From NCBI GenBank assembly GCA_026712715.1, contig JAPOPW010000009.1, forward strand, positions 62,001 through 126,000: 64,000 bases of DNA, given 5' to 3'. Source of the DNA: Immundisolibacterales bacterium. Lineage in GTDB: Bacteria > Pseudomonadota > Gammaproteobacteria > HK1. The position numbers and the translations under genes are program-made. Positions 46,422-55,348 of this stretch are shown here, in pieces. The notes under the pieces were generated by a model, which did not search any database, was not told the DNA's origin, and saw only the letters and a program-made list of their open reading frames with translations. How positions within the stretch are numbered: position 1 is the stretch's first letter; each line of letters starts with the position of its first letter.

Positions 46422-47678
46422 TCAGATCTTGATGCCGGCCGCCTCGAGGCCGTTCTCGAACTTGAAGACGGACTGGTTCGGATCGGCCACCAGGTCGCAG
46501 ACCAGCAGGGTGTCCGTGGGCGGCTGGTCCTCGTAGACCTCCAGGATGTTGAACGCCTGATCCTTGAGCTCCGCGAGGTACACGTTCTGGAGGGCGTGGT
46601 TGGTCTTGGGCTCGATCGTGACCCGTCCCGAGGGGCCATCGTAGGAGATTCCGGTGCGCAGGGCCTCGATGACCGGCATCCGCTCCACCGTCCCGGCCTG
46701 CTTGACCCCCTCCGCCCAGAGGTAGGCGCCCTCGTAGGCGCGTGCCGCGAGCTCGTTCAGGGCCGGAGCGTCCTCGCCCCTATGCGCCTTGAAGCGGGCC
46801 ACGAAGTCCTGGTTCGCCGGGGTGTCGATCTCCTCGAAGTAGGAGTAGGAGCAGATCATCCCGTCGCCTTCCTCGGCGGAAATGAGCTTGTGCTCGTTGC
46901 CGACCCCGAACGTGGTGGACGCGATCGGCACGCTCTTGTTCATGCCGGCCGCGGCGTACTGGCGGTAGAACGAGACGTGCGCGCCGCCCACCAGCGCGGA
47001 CATCACCATGTCCGGCTTCGCGGCCTGGATCTTCTTGATCGTCGGGCCGAAGTTGGTGACGTCGAGGGGGAAGAACTCGGTCTCCACCGCCTCCCCGCCG
47101 TTGTCGGCGACGTACTTCTGCACCCACTGGGCGGTGATCTGGCCGTAGTTGTAGTCCGCGGCCACGATGTACACCTTCTTGCCCCACTTGTTCATCGTGT
47201 AGGGGACGAGCTTCTCCACGGTCTGGGCCGGGGTGGAGCCGGTGCAGAAGTTGTTGAGGTCGCAGACCCCGCCCTCGTACAGCACGTTGTAGAAGTAGAG
47301 GGTCTGGAAGCGCGCGAAGGTCGGACGGATCGCCTCGCGCGAGGCCGAGGTGATCCCGGCGTGGACGACGTCCGCCTTGTCGCCCGCCGCGGCCTGCGTC
47401 GCGTACTGGGTGTAGAACTGGATGGTCGACTGCGGGTCGTAGACCTTGAGCTCGATCTGCTTGCCGAGGAGCCCACCCGCCGCGTTCATCTCGTCGATGG
47501 CCATGCGGGTGGTGTCCACCATCGGCTTGCCGTAGATGTCGAGGCCGCCCGACTGGTCGAGGATGCTCACGAACTTGATTGTGTCGGCGGCTTGCGCGCG
47601 GCCGATGATCGCCGGGGCGGCGAGCGCCGCCGCGGAGGCGGACGCGCCGGCAAGGAAGCTCCTGCGGGTTACGGTCAT
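46422..47678 (-). CDS. ABC transporter substrate-binding protein, short-chain amide/urea type
   Basis: 418-residue type-1 periplasmic binding protein. A twin-arginine-like signal peptide (TRRSFLAGASASAAALAAP) precedes the mature part beginning near ADTIKFVSILDQSG. The blocks ADVVHAGITSASREAIRP, YNYGQITAQWVQKYVADN and ALVGGAHVSFYRQYAAAG match the FmdD/UrtA-like amide-binding group rather than LivK amino-acid binders. This supports short-chain amides or urea as ligand. Its ATG overlaps the stop of a 67-codon upstream ORF (ATGA), so its translation is probably coupled to that ORF. Confidence 0.92.
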   Translation of the reverse strand: MTVTRRSFLAGASASAAALAAPAIIGRAQAADTIKFVSILDQSGGLDIYGKPMVDTTRMAIDEMNAAGGLLGKQIELKVYDPQSTIQFYTQYATQAAAGDKADVVHAGITSASREAIRPTFARFQTLYFYNVLYEGGVCDLNNFCTGSTPAQTVEKLVPYTMNKWGKKVYIVAADYNYGQITAQWVQKYVADNGGEAVETEFFPLDVTNFGPTIKKIQAAKPDMVMSALVGGAHVSFYRQYAAAGMNKSVPIASTTFGVGNEHKLISAEEGDGMICSYSYFEEIDTPANQDFVARFKAHRGEDAPALNELAARAYEGAYLWAEGVKQAGTVERMPVIEALRTGISYDGPSGRVTIEPKTNHALQNVYLAELKDQAFNILEVYEDQPPTDTLLVCDLVADPNQSVFKFENGLEAAGIKI

Positions 47679-47878
47679 GTTTGTCTCCTCATTATTTGCT
47701 CGGGATTCGAGGCGGTTTTCGCCCCCTTGGCGCGGGTCGCTTCCCCGTTCTCTTCGTCTCCGGACTTGCACTCGCGGACGCTGGCGATTCGCCGATCGAG
47801 ATACGTCCGGAGCAGGTCAAGGTCCTCCTGTCTTCCGGACGACGAGGCGGCAGCTCGCAGAAAGTGGCCAAGTGTCAT
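47675..47878 (-). CDS. Small ORF translationally coupled to amide-binding protein gene
   Basis: 67 codons, no family recognised. It starts at ATG 47878 behind a strong site (AGGAGG, 7 bases upstream) and ends in the four-base overlap ATGA with the binding-protein gene. The product begins MTLGHFLRAAASSS, has a helical charged centre (RQEDLDLLRTYLDRRIAS) and ends basic. No signal peptide is convincing. It may be a regulatory leader peptide, a small protein of the transporter operon, or a chance ORF used for coupling. The strong ribosome-binding site argues that it is translated. Confidence 0.55.
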   Translation of the reverse strand: MTLGHFLRAAASSSGRQEDLDLLRTYLDRRIASVRECKSGDEENGEATRAKGAKTASNPEQIMRRQT

Positions 47879-47977
47879 GTTTCTTCCTCCTGCCGGATGG
47901 ATGTGGAGGTGTTCGAATGCGCGCCGCGTGGAGGACCGGCGCCATCCAGTATCCGGCATTCGTCACGAGTCGTCTCT

Positions 47978-49684
47978 TCAATCCCCGTGTCCGGACGCCT
48001 CCTTGCCTCCATCGCCGCGGTCGCGGTCGCGGTCGCGGCCATCGTCATCGCTTCCAGCTCCGTCGAGGGGGGCGCTCAAGCCCCGGACCCCGCCCGCGAC
48101 GTTGATCCCGACCTCCTCGCCGAGCTTCTTCACCGCGGGGAGCTGGAGGGCGAGCCGCATCACCGCGTCGACGACCTGGTTGACGGCGCTGCCGTCGCCC
48201 CCCTGCGCTCCACCGCCCGCGCCTGCGTCGCCGCCGCCCGCCGCACCGCCGACGCCGGAGATCTGGTTGATGCGGATCGTCTCGATCTTCTCCGCCGGCT
48301 TCAGCATCTTCTCGACGATGCCGGGCAGCGCGTCGATGCGCGCCTGGTCGAGCTTGAGTCCGATGAGCTCGGAGCTCTGCGCATTCTCGGCCTCGATGAG
48401 GGCCGCGGTCCCCTCCGCCCGGGCGAGGAGCTCGTCCTTCTCCGCCACGGCGCGCTCGAGGGTCGCGCGGGCCTGGGCCTCGGCCATGGAGACCATGGTG
48501 CCGGCCTCGCTCCGCACCCGGGTGTCGTCCACCTCCGCCTGCTCGGCGGCGCGGATGAGGGCGAGCGCCCGGTCGCGATCGGCGGCCGCGGTCTCGCGCG
48601 CCGTCCGCACCCGTTCCACGGCCTCGGCCTCGCGCGCCCGGGCATCGTGGACCTCGACCTCGGCGGCGACCTGCTCGATGTGCTTCGCGGCGAGGGTGAC
48701 CGCGTTGTCGGCCCGCGCCGTCTCGGTCGAGAGCTCGGCGTCGATCTGCTGGCGGCGAAGCTCCCGGTCGCGGGCGATCTCGGACATCCGCACCTCGCGC
48801 TCGCGCGCGATCCGGGCCGCCTCCCGGCGCCGCTCCGAGGCCGACTGCTCCTCCGCGATGTCGGCCTGGCTCGCGGCGCGCGCGGTCTCGATCTCGCGCT
48901 GCTGGGCGATGGTCGCCTCCTCCTCCTGCTGCGAGAGGAGAAGCTTCTGCTTGGTGGTGTTGAGCTGGCTCTGGCGGACCGAGACCTCGGCGTCCGATTC
49001 GATCTCCGCGCGCTCCTTCCGGTTGACGGCAATGATCTCGGCAAGACGCCGCATGCCAAGCGCGTTGAAGGCGTTGTTCTCGTCGAGGGCGTGGAAGGGG
49101 GTCTGGTCGAGCCGGGTGAGGGACACCGACTCGAGGAGGAGGCCGTTCTGGGCGAGGTCCTCGCCGAGCCCCTCGCTCACCGCGTCGGTGTACTTCCCGC
49201 GCTCGTCCTGAAGGCTCTCCATGGTGTAGCCGGCCGCGACGGAGAGCACCGCGTCGACGAGCTTGCCCTCGAGGGTCTCGGCGAGCTCGGAGGCGCGGAA
49301 GGTCTTGCCGGCGAGGGCCTGGGCCGCCGTCGCCACCCCGTCCTCGGTGGCCCGTACCCGGACGTAGAACTCCGCGCCGACGTCGACCCGCAGGCGGTCC
49401 GCGGTGATGACGGAAGCCGGTCCGATGCGTTCGATCTCGAGCTTCGAGGTCCGCATGTTGACCTCGGCCACCTTGTGCAGGAAGGGCAGCGCGAGGCAGC
49501 CCCCGTCGAGCACGACCTTCTGCCCGCCAAGACCGGTACGCACCAGGGCAATCTCGCGATTGGCCTTTGCATAGAAACGGTGGAGGAACCAGATCCCGAC
49601 CACCAGGACGATGATCAGAACGACGGCGAGAACGAACCAGAACACTGCGCCCCTCCCCCTGCCCCCGCGCCGGCGCGCGGTCAT
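47978..49684 (-). CDS. Flotillin / SPFH-domain membrane protein (YqiK-like)
   Basis: 568-residue flotillin. An N-terminal membrane helix (VFWFVLAVVLIIVLVVGIWF) precedes the SPFH/band-7 domain (about residues 50-220, NREIALVRTGLGGQKVVLDGG), then a long Ala/Glu/Arg-rich coiled coil (about 230-480) with the flotillin-type ADIAEEQSASERRREAARIA repeats, and a glycine-rich then Asp/Arg-rich tail. Flotillins organise membrane microdomains and scaffold transporters and proteases. It lies between the amino-acid and amide transporter operons, 99 bases before the small ORF. ATG at 49684; a longer in-frame start at 49777 is less likely. Confidence 0.9.
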   Translation of the reverse strand: MTARRRGGRGRGAVFWFVLAVVLIIVLVVGIWFLHRFYAKANREIALVRTGLGGQKVVLDGGCLALPFLHKVAEVNMRTSKLEIERIGPASVITADRLRVDVGAEFYVRVRATEDGVATAAQALAGKTFRASELAETLEGKLVDAVLSVAAGYTMESLQDERGKYTDAVSEGLGEDLAQNGLLLESVSLTRLDQTPFHALDENNAFNALGMRRLAEIIAVNRKERAEIESDAEVSVRQSQLNTTKQKLLLSQQEEEATIAQQREIETARAASQADIAEEQSASERRREAARIAREREVRMSEIARDRELRRQQIDAELSTETARADNAVTLAAKHIEQVAAEVEVHDARAREAEAVERVRTARETAAADRDRALALIRAAEQAEVDDTRVRSEAGTMVSMAEAQARATLERAVAEKDELLARAEGTAALIEAENAQSSELIGLKLDQARIDALPGIVEKMLKPAEKIETIRINQISGVGGAAGGGDAGAGGGAQGGDGSAVNQVVDAVMRLALQLPAVKKLGEEVGINVAGGVRGLSAPLDGAGSDDDGRDRDRDRGDGGKEASGHGD

Positions 49685-49837
49685 CGAGCGACTCCGGGCC
49701 AGAGTAGGGAAGACCCATCCCCGTTTCAAGCAGCCGTTTGGATGGCGCCCGAGCGCCGCCGACGTCCCCGGACTCACGAATCCGGCGCGGAATCCCGAAG
49801 CGGGACGATGCCACCTTCGGCGGCGACTCTCCGAAGT

Positions 49838-49855
49838 GCGCCCGTTGCCGGGCGC
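49838..49855 (-). terminator. GC-rich hairpin after amino-acid transporter operon
   Basis: GCGCCCG TTGC CGGGCGC, 7-bp perfect stem 13 bases downstream of the minus-strand ATPase stop. No U-tract follows on that strand, so it is only a possible terminator. Confidence 0.35.
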
Positions 49856-49868
49856 GACGATGCATTGA

Positions 49869-50645
49869 TCAGAGGATCTGGCTCAGGAATTCCCGGGTCC
49901 GGGGGTCCTTCGCCTCGGTGAAGAAAGTCGCGGGCGGCCCGTGCTCCACGATGACCCCGCGGTCGGTGAAGTAGATGTGGTTCGCGAGCTCGCGCGCGAA
50001 CCCCATCTCGTGGGTCACGAGGATGCAGGTCATGCCTTCCTCCGCGAGCTCGCGGATGGTGACCAGCACCTCCTTCACCGTCTCCGGATCGAGGGCCGCC
50101 GTGATCTCGTCGAAGAGCATGATGTCGGGGCGCATCGCGAGGGAGCGCGCGATCGCGACCCGCTGCTGCTGCCCGCCGGAGAGCTCGCCCGGGAAGCTGT
50201 CCTCCTTGCCCTCCAGGCGCACCTTGCGGATGAGCGCGCGCGCGCGCGCCTCCACCTCCCCCTTCGGCTCCTTCAGCACGAGCACCGGGGCCATCATCAC
50301 GTTCTCGATCGCGGTCTTGTGCGGGAACAGGTTGTACTGCTGAAAGACCATTCCGACCTTGCGGCGAAGCTCCAGCTTGTCGAGATCCGGATCGTGGACT
50401 TCCTGGCCCTCCACCCGGATGGAGCCGCTATCGATCGAATTGAGCGCGTTCACGCACCGGATGAGGGTGGACTTGCCCGAACCCGAAGGGCCGATGATGC
50501 ACACCACCTCGCCCTTCATGACCTCGAAGCTCACCCCTCGCAGCACCTCGAGCTCGCCGAAGGACTTGTACACGTCGCGGATGGACACGATCGGCTGGCT
50601 CGGGTCCCAGTCCGGTCCGTTCATGGTGGCCTCCCGGCTACTCAT
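49869..50645 (-). CDS. Polar amino-acid ABC transporter ATP-binding protein
   Basis: 258-residue GlnQ/HisP-type ATPase. Walker A is GPSGSGKSTLIRCVNAL, the Q-loop FQQYNLFPHKTAIENV, the signature LSGGQQQRVAIARSLA, Walker B IMLFDEITAALDPE (Ile where most relatives have Pro/Val after the DE) and the His switch VTHEMGFARE. There are two in-frame ATG starts, 50645 and 50624, each behind its own GGGAGGCCAC site; the shorter gives a 251-residue protein. Last gene of the SBP-permease-permease-ATPase unit. Confidence 0.93.
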   Translation of the reverse strand: MSSREATMNGPDWDPSQPIVSIRDVYKSFGELEVLRGVSFEVMKGEVVCIIGPSGSGKSTLIRCVNALNSIDSGSIRVEGQEVHDPDLDKLELRRKVGMVFQQYNLFPHKTAIENVMMAPVLVLKEPKGEVEARARALIRKVRLEGKEDSFPGELSGGQQQRVAIARSLAMRPDIMLFDEITAALDPETVKEVLVTIRELAEEGMTCILVTHEMGFARELANHIYFTDRGVIVEHGPPATFFTEAKDPRTREFLSQIL

Positions 50646-50680
50646 CGTGGCCTCCCCGGCCGATCATCGCGGCCATCGGG

Positions 50681-51580
50681 TTACAGCTTCACCGCGAAAC
50701 GCCGCTCGAGCGCGATTGTCCAGCGGGCGATGGGGTAGCAGTACGCGAAGAAAATGACGAGCGCGAACCCGAAGAACGGGACCAGCAGCTCCGGGTGGTT
50801 GTCCTCCGCCTCCATCGCCTGGCGCGAGAGGGTGACGAGCTCCTCGACCCCGAGCAGGGACACGAGCGGCGTCGCCATGGTCAGGATCGCGTACCAGTTC
50901 ATCCACGGCGGGACCATCCGCTTGAAGCACTGCGGCAGCACGATCCGCCACAGGATCTGGCGGCGCGAGAAGGCGAGCGACTCCGCCGCCTCCCACTGCC
51001 CGGTCGGCACCGACTGGACCGCGCCGCGCACCACTTCGGAGAGGTTGGCCATGACCGGAAGCGACAGCCCGAACACCGCCTTCGTCCAGTCGGGGATGAA
51101 GATCACCGTCGAGCCGACCTCGACCTGGAACGGGAAGGTCAGCATCACGATGAAGAGCAGCACGAGCCACGGCGAGTTGCGGAACGCCTGGGTGAGCGCC
51201 CAGGCGACCCGCCGCGCGGCGGCCGACGGCGAGACCTGCCAGAGGCCGAGCACCACCCCGCCCGCCGTCCCGATCGCCATGGTGAGGAAGCTGATGACGA
51301 CGTTCATCGCGAAGCCCTTCGTCACCAGGAACGGCAGCCACCGCCACAGGGCCTCGAAAGCGTGCCCCATCGTGAAGCCCGACTGGGCCGCGGCGGCGAA
51401 GGGCCACGCGGCGACGAGGGCCACGACGAGCACCAGCCTCCACGGCGCCGTGGACCCGAGCCAGCGGCTGAAGGCGAGGTCGCCCGGGCGCCCCGGGGCT
51501 CGATCGCGGGCCCGGGACGGGAGGAGCACCGCGAGATCGCTCCGCGCCGCCGCGTCCACCCCCGGGATGCGGGCGCGCAT
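50681..51580 (-). CDS. Amino-acid ABC transporter permease (second)
   Basis: 299-residue HisM/GlnP-type permease of the His/Glu/Gln/Arg/opine family. About five or six membrane helices; the N-terminal 40 residues are a charged cytoplasmic extension. The EAA-loop region reads WEAAESLAFSRRQILWRIVL, with LPQCFKRMVPPWMNW following. It starts 3 bases after the stop of the first permease and is followed by the ATPase after a short gap. Confidence 0.92.
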   Translation of the reverse strand: MRARIPGVDAAARSDLAVLLPSRARDRAPGRPGDLAFSRWLGSTAPWRLVLVVALVAAWPFAAAAQSGFTMGHAFEALWRWLPFLVTKGFAMNVVISFLTMAIGTAGGVVLGLWQVSPSAAARRVAWALTQAFRNSPWLVLLFIVMLTFPFQVEVGSTVIFIPDWTKAVFGLSLPVMANLSEVVRGAVQSVPTGQWEAAESLAFSRRQILWRIVLPQCFKRMVPPWMNWYAILTMATPLVSLLGVEELVTLSRQAMEAEDNHPELLVPFFGFALVIFFAYCYPIARWTIALERRFAVKL

Positions 51581-51583
51581 CGA

Positions 51584-52339
51584 TCAGCCTCCGTACCCCG
51601 GGATGCGAAGCGCGCGCTCCCAGCGGTTCATGCCGAGCACCAGCACCCCCACGAGGGTGATGTACACGACGAACATCAGCAGCATGCAGGCGTTCTGCGC
51701 GGTCGAGTAGTCGTTGTAGATGCTGACGAGCTGGTAGAGCAGCTCCGGGACCGCGATGACGATCGCCTGGGTGGTCGTCTTCACGAGGTTCACGAGGTTG
51801 TTGTTGAGCGCGGGCAGGCTCACCCGGAACGCGAGCGGCAGCACGACATAGACGTAGATCTGGAGCCGCGACATCCCGAGCGAGTCCGCCGCCTCGCGGG
51901 TCGACTCCGGGATCGCCTCGATCCCGGCCCGGAAGATCTCGACGTTGAAGGCCCCGGCGAAGAAGGAGAGCGAGATGATCGCCCACCCGACATTCGAGAT
52001 GATCGGGACCTCGAGCCAGCCGTCCGGCGAGTAGGTCGGGGTGAACTGGCCGAGCGCGAAGTAGAAGAAGAGGAGCTGGATGAGGGGCGGGGTGTTGCGG
52101 AAGAACTGGATGTACCCCTGGACGAACGCCCGGACCGCCGCGTGCTGCGAGCCCTGGAGCCACGCGCCCGTCACCCCGATCAGCACGCTGAAGACGACGC
52201 AAGCCACCGAGAGCTGGAGGGTCATCCAGAGCCCCTCCCCGATGCGCGCCGTCTGCACCGGGTCGTAGAGATAGATGAAGTTCCACTTGGGGTGGGTGTC
52301 CGCGAGGGTGCGGAACCAGGCCTGGACGGACTCGATCAC
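51584..52339 (-). CDS. Amino-acid ABC transporter permease (first)
   Basis: 251-residue HisQ/GlnP-type permease. Helices at about 30-50 and 65-130 surround FRNTPPLIQLLFFYFALGQ, a hallmark of the family; the EAA loop reads STREAADSLGMSRLQIYVYVV, giving the ATPase contact. The start is GTG at 52339 (codons read Met-Ile-Glu-Ser). It lies downstream of the binding-protein gene across a gap with a strong hairpin and just upstream of the second permease. Confidence 0.92.
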   Translation of the reverse strand: MIESVQAWFRTLADTHPKWNFIYLYDPVQTARIGEGLWMTLQLSVACVVFSVLIGVTGAWLQGSQHAAVRAFVQGYIQFFRNTPPLIQLLFFYFALGQFTPTYSPDGWLEVPIISNVGWAIISLSFFAGAFNVEIFRAGIEAIPESTREAADSLGMSRLQIYVYVVLPLAFRVSLPALNNNLVNLVKTTTQAIVIAVPELLYQLVSIYNDYSTAQNACMLLMFVVYITLVGVLVLGMNRWERALRIPGYGG

Positions 52340-52443
52340 CGCGGTGCGCCCCGGTCTGCAATCGCCCGGGCGGGCGCGGGGGATCGGTACTTCACCGGCC
52401 AGCTCTTCGACGGGTCAGCGCCCGCCCGCGACCGTCGGGCAAA

Positions 52444-52471
52444 CGACGGGGCGTCGGGCGACGCCCCGTCG
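52444..52471 (-). terminator. Intra-operon hairpin downstream of binding-protein gene
   Basis: Perfect 12-bp stem (CGACGGGGCGTC / GACGCCCCGTCG) with a GGGC loop, 51 bases after the binding-protein stop and about 100 bases before the first permease start. A second perfect 14-base palindrome (CCGGCGCGCGCCGG) lies at 52479-52492. Such stems after a binding-protein gene commonly stabilise that mRNA segment and reduce expression of the permeases. No U-run, so not a full terminator. Confidence 0.6.
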
Positions 52472-52522
52472 CGGAATTCCGGCGCGCGCCGGCGGCTCTT
52501 GCCTCGAACTCGACGTTGCCCG

Positions 52523-53377
52523 CTATTGCCCGGCCAGCCAGTCGACGAACCGATCGTGCTGGTCCGCAAGGTACTTCGTGGCCTGGATGCCCCACTTCTT
52601 CTCGAGCTCGATGAGCCGACCGGACTGGTGCCAGTTGTAGGTCATACCGGACATGAAGTTGCCGAAGACGCAATGGCGCTCCGCGAGCGGAACGGCGAGC
52701 CCCCACGGGTTGTCGTCCTCGGAGGCGAGAGGCATCTCGAACTCGCCGTAGTTGCCCGAAGACAGATCGGACATGATGGACGAGTCGTCGTACACCCAGG
52801 CAATGCACTTCTTGTCGCGAAGCGCCTGCTTTGCCTCCGCGTTCCCGGTGAACGCGACGATTTTCGCGCCATAGCGCTCGGAAACGATCTTGTTGTAGAA
52901 CGCGCCCTGCTTCCCGCACACCGGCTTGTCGCGGAGGTTCTCCCACTCGGTGAGCGCGAGCGCCTTCGGCGACATCACGTTGGTGCCCGAGGTGTAGTAG
53001 TTGGGCTGGGTGATGCCGACGATCTTGCGCCGGTCCGGGCGGTCCGACATGGTCGCGATCATCATGTCGATCTTGCCCTGCTCGAGGAACTGCATGCGGT
53101 TGGACGACTGCACGGGCACCAGTTCGAGGTCGACCCCCATCGCGTCCGCGACGTCCTTCGCCATGTCGGCCTCCATGCCGATGAGCGACCCGTCCTCGCC
53201 GCGGTATCCCCACGGCTTGTAGTCGGCCTTGATCCCGACGACCACCTTGCCGCGCTTCATCACCTGGTTCCAAACGTCGTTCGTGCACTCGGCGGCGGCA
53301 ACGCCGGAGAAGGACCCCGCGAGGAGTCCCGCGAGGGCCGCGCCGGAAAGGCCGCGGCTGACGATGTTCTTGCGCAT
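52523..53377 (-). CDS. Amino-acid ABC transporter substrate-binding protein
   Basis: 284-residue type-2 periplasmic binding protein. A Sec signal peptide (MRKNIVSRGLSGAALAGLLA, cleavage after AAA near residue 29) precedes RGKVVVGIKADYKPWGYRGEDG, the usual SBP_bac_3 opening, then LVPVQSSNRMQFLEQGKIDMM in shorter parts and VYDDSSIMSDLSSG. Probably binds a polar amino acid; the exact ligand is not evident. ATG at 53377 and first gene of the four-gene unit. Confidence 0.92.
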   Translation of the reverse strand: MRKNIVSRGLSGAALAGLLAGSFSGVAAAECTNDVWNQVMKRGKVVVGIKADYKPWGYRGEDGSLIGMEADMAKDVADAMGVDLELVPVQSSNRMQFLEQGKIDMMIATMSDRPDRRKIVGITQPNYYTSGTNVMSPKALALTEWENLRDKPVCGKQGAFYNKIVSERYGAKIVAFTGNAEAKQALRDKKCIAWVYDDSSIMSDLSSGNYGEFEMPLASEDDNPWGLAVPLAERHCVFGNFMSGMTYNWHQSGRLIELEKKWGIQATKYLADQHDRFVDWLAGQ

Positions 53378-53689
53378 TGTCGTTCTCCCTGGTTCTTCGT
53401 GGTGGTATCCGAAGGGCACCGGACGGCTGCACCGCTCGCGGCGCCCGCGGAGTCCGGAACATGGCACCGGAGACGGGCGCGAAGGCGCACCGGCCAGCAT
53501 GCCCGTCGGAATCAACCGCGACTGTACCACCGCGTCCCATGCGCGGCGACGCGCCCGGGGTACCCTCCCCGGCACGTCAATCGCGATGGCCGCCTCGGCC
53601 GCCGTCCCGGATCGAGAACGGGCCCCGCGTCGTCGTCCCGGCGTCCGGGCCGTTGGCTCGCAACCCGAGCGGTCGGTTGCGGCTCCTTG
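53378..53689. other. Intergenic region upstream of amino-acid transporter operon
   Basis: About 310 bases, GC-rich, between the second amidase stop and the binding-protein start. It should contain the operon promoter, but no clear -35/-10 pair or operator could be identified. A weak GGGAG precedes the binding-protein ATG. No coding frame recognised. Confidence 0.35.
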
Positions 53690-55135
53690 TCAACCGCTCG
53701 TCCCGCGAACCATCTCCGGCTTGCGGTCGAACCACGGGCGCGCGGACTCGAGCTGGGCCGCGAACCTGAAAAGGCTCGCCTCGTCGCCGTAGGGCGCGAT
53801 GGCCTGCACCGCGACGGGGAGGCCGCCGTCGCTCTCGCCGATCGGAAGCATCATGGCGGGCTGGCCGGTGAGGTTGAACCACACCGTGAACGGCGAGAAA
53901 TGGAACACGCGGCGCCAGTACTCGTCCGCGTCCTCCATCATCATGTCGAGCCAGCCGAGCTTCACCGCCGAGCCGGTCGCGAGCCCCGGGGTCAGCACGA
54001 TGTCGTGGTCGCGATGGAAGGCCGCCATCTGCCGGCCGAGGCGATGCATGGTCTGGGTCGCCCGGACGTAGTCGGCGCCGCTGACGGCTTCGCCCGCTTT
54101 CGCCATGAGCCAGGTGACACGCTCGACCTCGTCTTCACGCGCGGCGCGACCGGCGCTCGGGTGGCTCGACAGGTTGACCACCGTGTTGGCGGCCATCAGG
54201 GTGAGGAACGTCGGCACGACCGCTCCGCCGTCGATGGCGGGATCGGCCTCTTCCACCCGGTGCCCGAGATCCGCGGCCAGGGCCGCGGTTTCCTCGAGCC
54301 CCCGCCGGGCGTCCGCTCCGACCGCGGCGCCGTTCGGGGTCCGGGAAGTAAACGCGATGCGCAACCGGCCCGGATCGGTTCCGATCTCATCGAGGAAAGG
54401 GCGAGCCGGCGGTGCCGCACTGTAGGGATCACCGGCGCCGGGCCCCCGCGTGGCATCGAGGACTGCGGCACTGTCGCGCACGCTCAAGGTAACGGCGTGC
54501 TCGGCGGAAAGTCCGCCGCTCCCTTCGCCCAGGTAGGGCGCCTGGGTGTTGCGGGCGCGGGTCGGCTTGAGGCCAACGAGGCCGCAACAGGCGGCCGGCG
54601 CCCGAATCGAGCCGAATCCGTCCGAGGCGTGCGCGGCCGGCAGCATGCGCGCGCCCACCGCGGCGGCCGCGCCGCCGCTCGAGCCGCCGGATATGCGCGT
54701 CTGGTCCCAGGGGTTCTTCGTCGCACCGTGCAACTGCGGCTCGCAGGTGAGACTCAGGCCCAGCTCGCAGGTGTTGGTCCGCCCGAAGATCACCATGCCG
54801 GCGCGTTTCAGGCGCTTGACGAGCTCGCTGTCTTCGGCCGGCACCACGTCCTCGAAGAACTTGCAGCCCCGGGTCGTCGGGCAGCCGGCGAGGGAGGCGC
54901 CGAGGTCCTTCAGGAGATACGGAACCCCCTTGAGCGGCCCGTCGGGAAGCCCGTCGGCGATGGCCTGACGGCCCTCGTCGTAGAGCTTGTTGGTGACCGC
55001 GTTGACGGCCCCGTTTCGCGATTCGACCCGCTCGATCGCCGCTTCGAGCAGTGCCTCCGGGGTGGTGTCGCCCCGTGCGACCAGCGCGGCCAGTCCGACC
55101 GCATCATGATCTTCGTAGTCCGTGAAGGCTGCCAT
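53690..55135 (-). CDS. Amidase signature family hydrolase
   Basis: 481-residue amidase. Catalytic Lys is in [12 protein letters not shown], the Gly/Ser loop in [19 protein letters not shown], and the nucleophile in [13 protein letters not shown] (the Ser in GSIR). The C-terminal half has [19 protein letters not shown] and [21 protein letters not shown], common in aryl/acyl amidases. It hydrolyses an amide bond in an unknown substrate. Start at ATG 55135, 6 bases after GGGGGAT; an in-frame ATG at 55147 is an alternative. Directly upstream of the amino-acid transporter operon on the same strand. Confidence 0.92.
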   Translation of the reverse strand: MAAFTDYEDHDAVGLAALVARGDTTPEALLEAAIERVESRNGAVNAVTNKLYDEGRQAIADGLPDGPLKGVPYLLKDLGASLAGCPTTRGCKFFEDVVPAEDSELVKRLKRAGMVIFGRTNTCELGLSLTCEPQLHGATKNPWDQTRISGGSSGGAAAAVGARMLPAAHASDGFGSIRAPAACCGLVGLKPTRARNTQAPYLGEGSGGLSAEHAVTLSVRDSAAVLDATRGPGAGDPYSAAPPARPFLDEIGTDPGRLRIAFTSRTPNGAAVGADARRGLEETAALAADLGHRVEEADPAIDGGAVVPTFLTLMAANTVVNLSSHPSAGRAAREDEVERVTWLMAKAGEAVSGADYVRATQTMHRLGRQMAAFHRDHDIVLTPGLATGSAVKLGWLDMMMEDADEYWRRVFHFSPFTVWFNLTGQPAMMLPIGESDGGLPVAVQAIAPYGDEASLFRFAAQLESARPWFDRKPEMVRGTSG

Positions 55136-55348
55136 CCCATCCCCCATTCGACACGGTGTTCCGGACCCCGGCCGTCTCGGAAAACCGCCCCGTCCGACCC
55201 TTGGGCGCGTGTCAGGGTGCCATACGACTCAAGACATCTCCAGACCAGGTGGACGGGCCGCTGCCGACCTCGAACCGGGCACGATGCGGCCGCGGGGCCA
55301 ACGCAGTTTCGATGCCTCGAGCGAATCGTGCCTTCCGACGCGCTGCGC

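Noticed and set aside
47879-47977. Guanidine or other riboswitch before the amide transporter
   Set aside because: Only 99 bases are available between the flotillin stop and the small ORF; no conserved ykkC-type blocks were seen.
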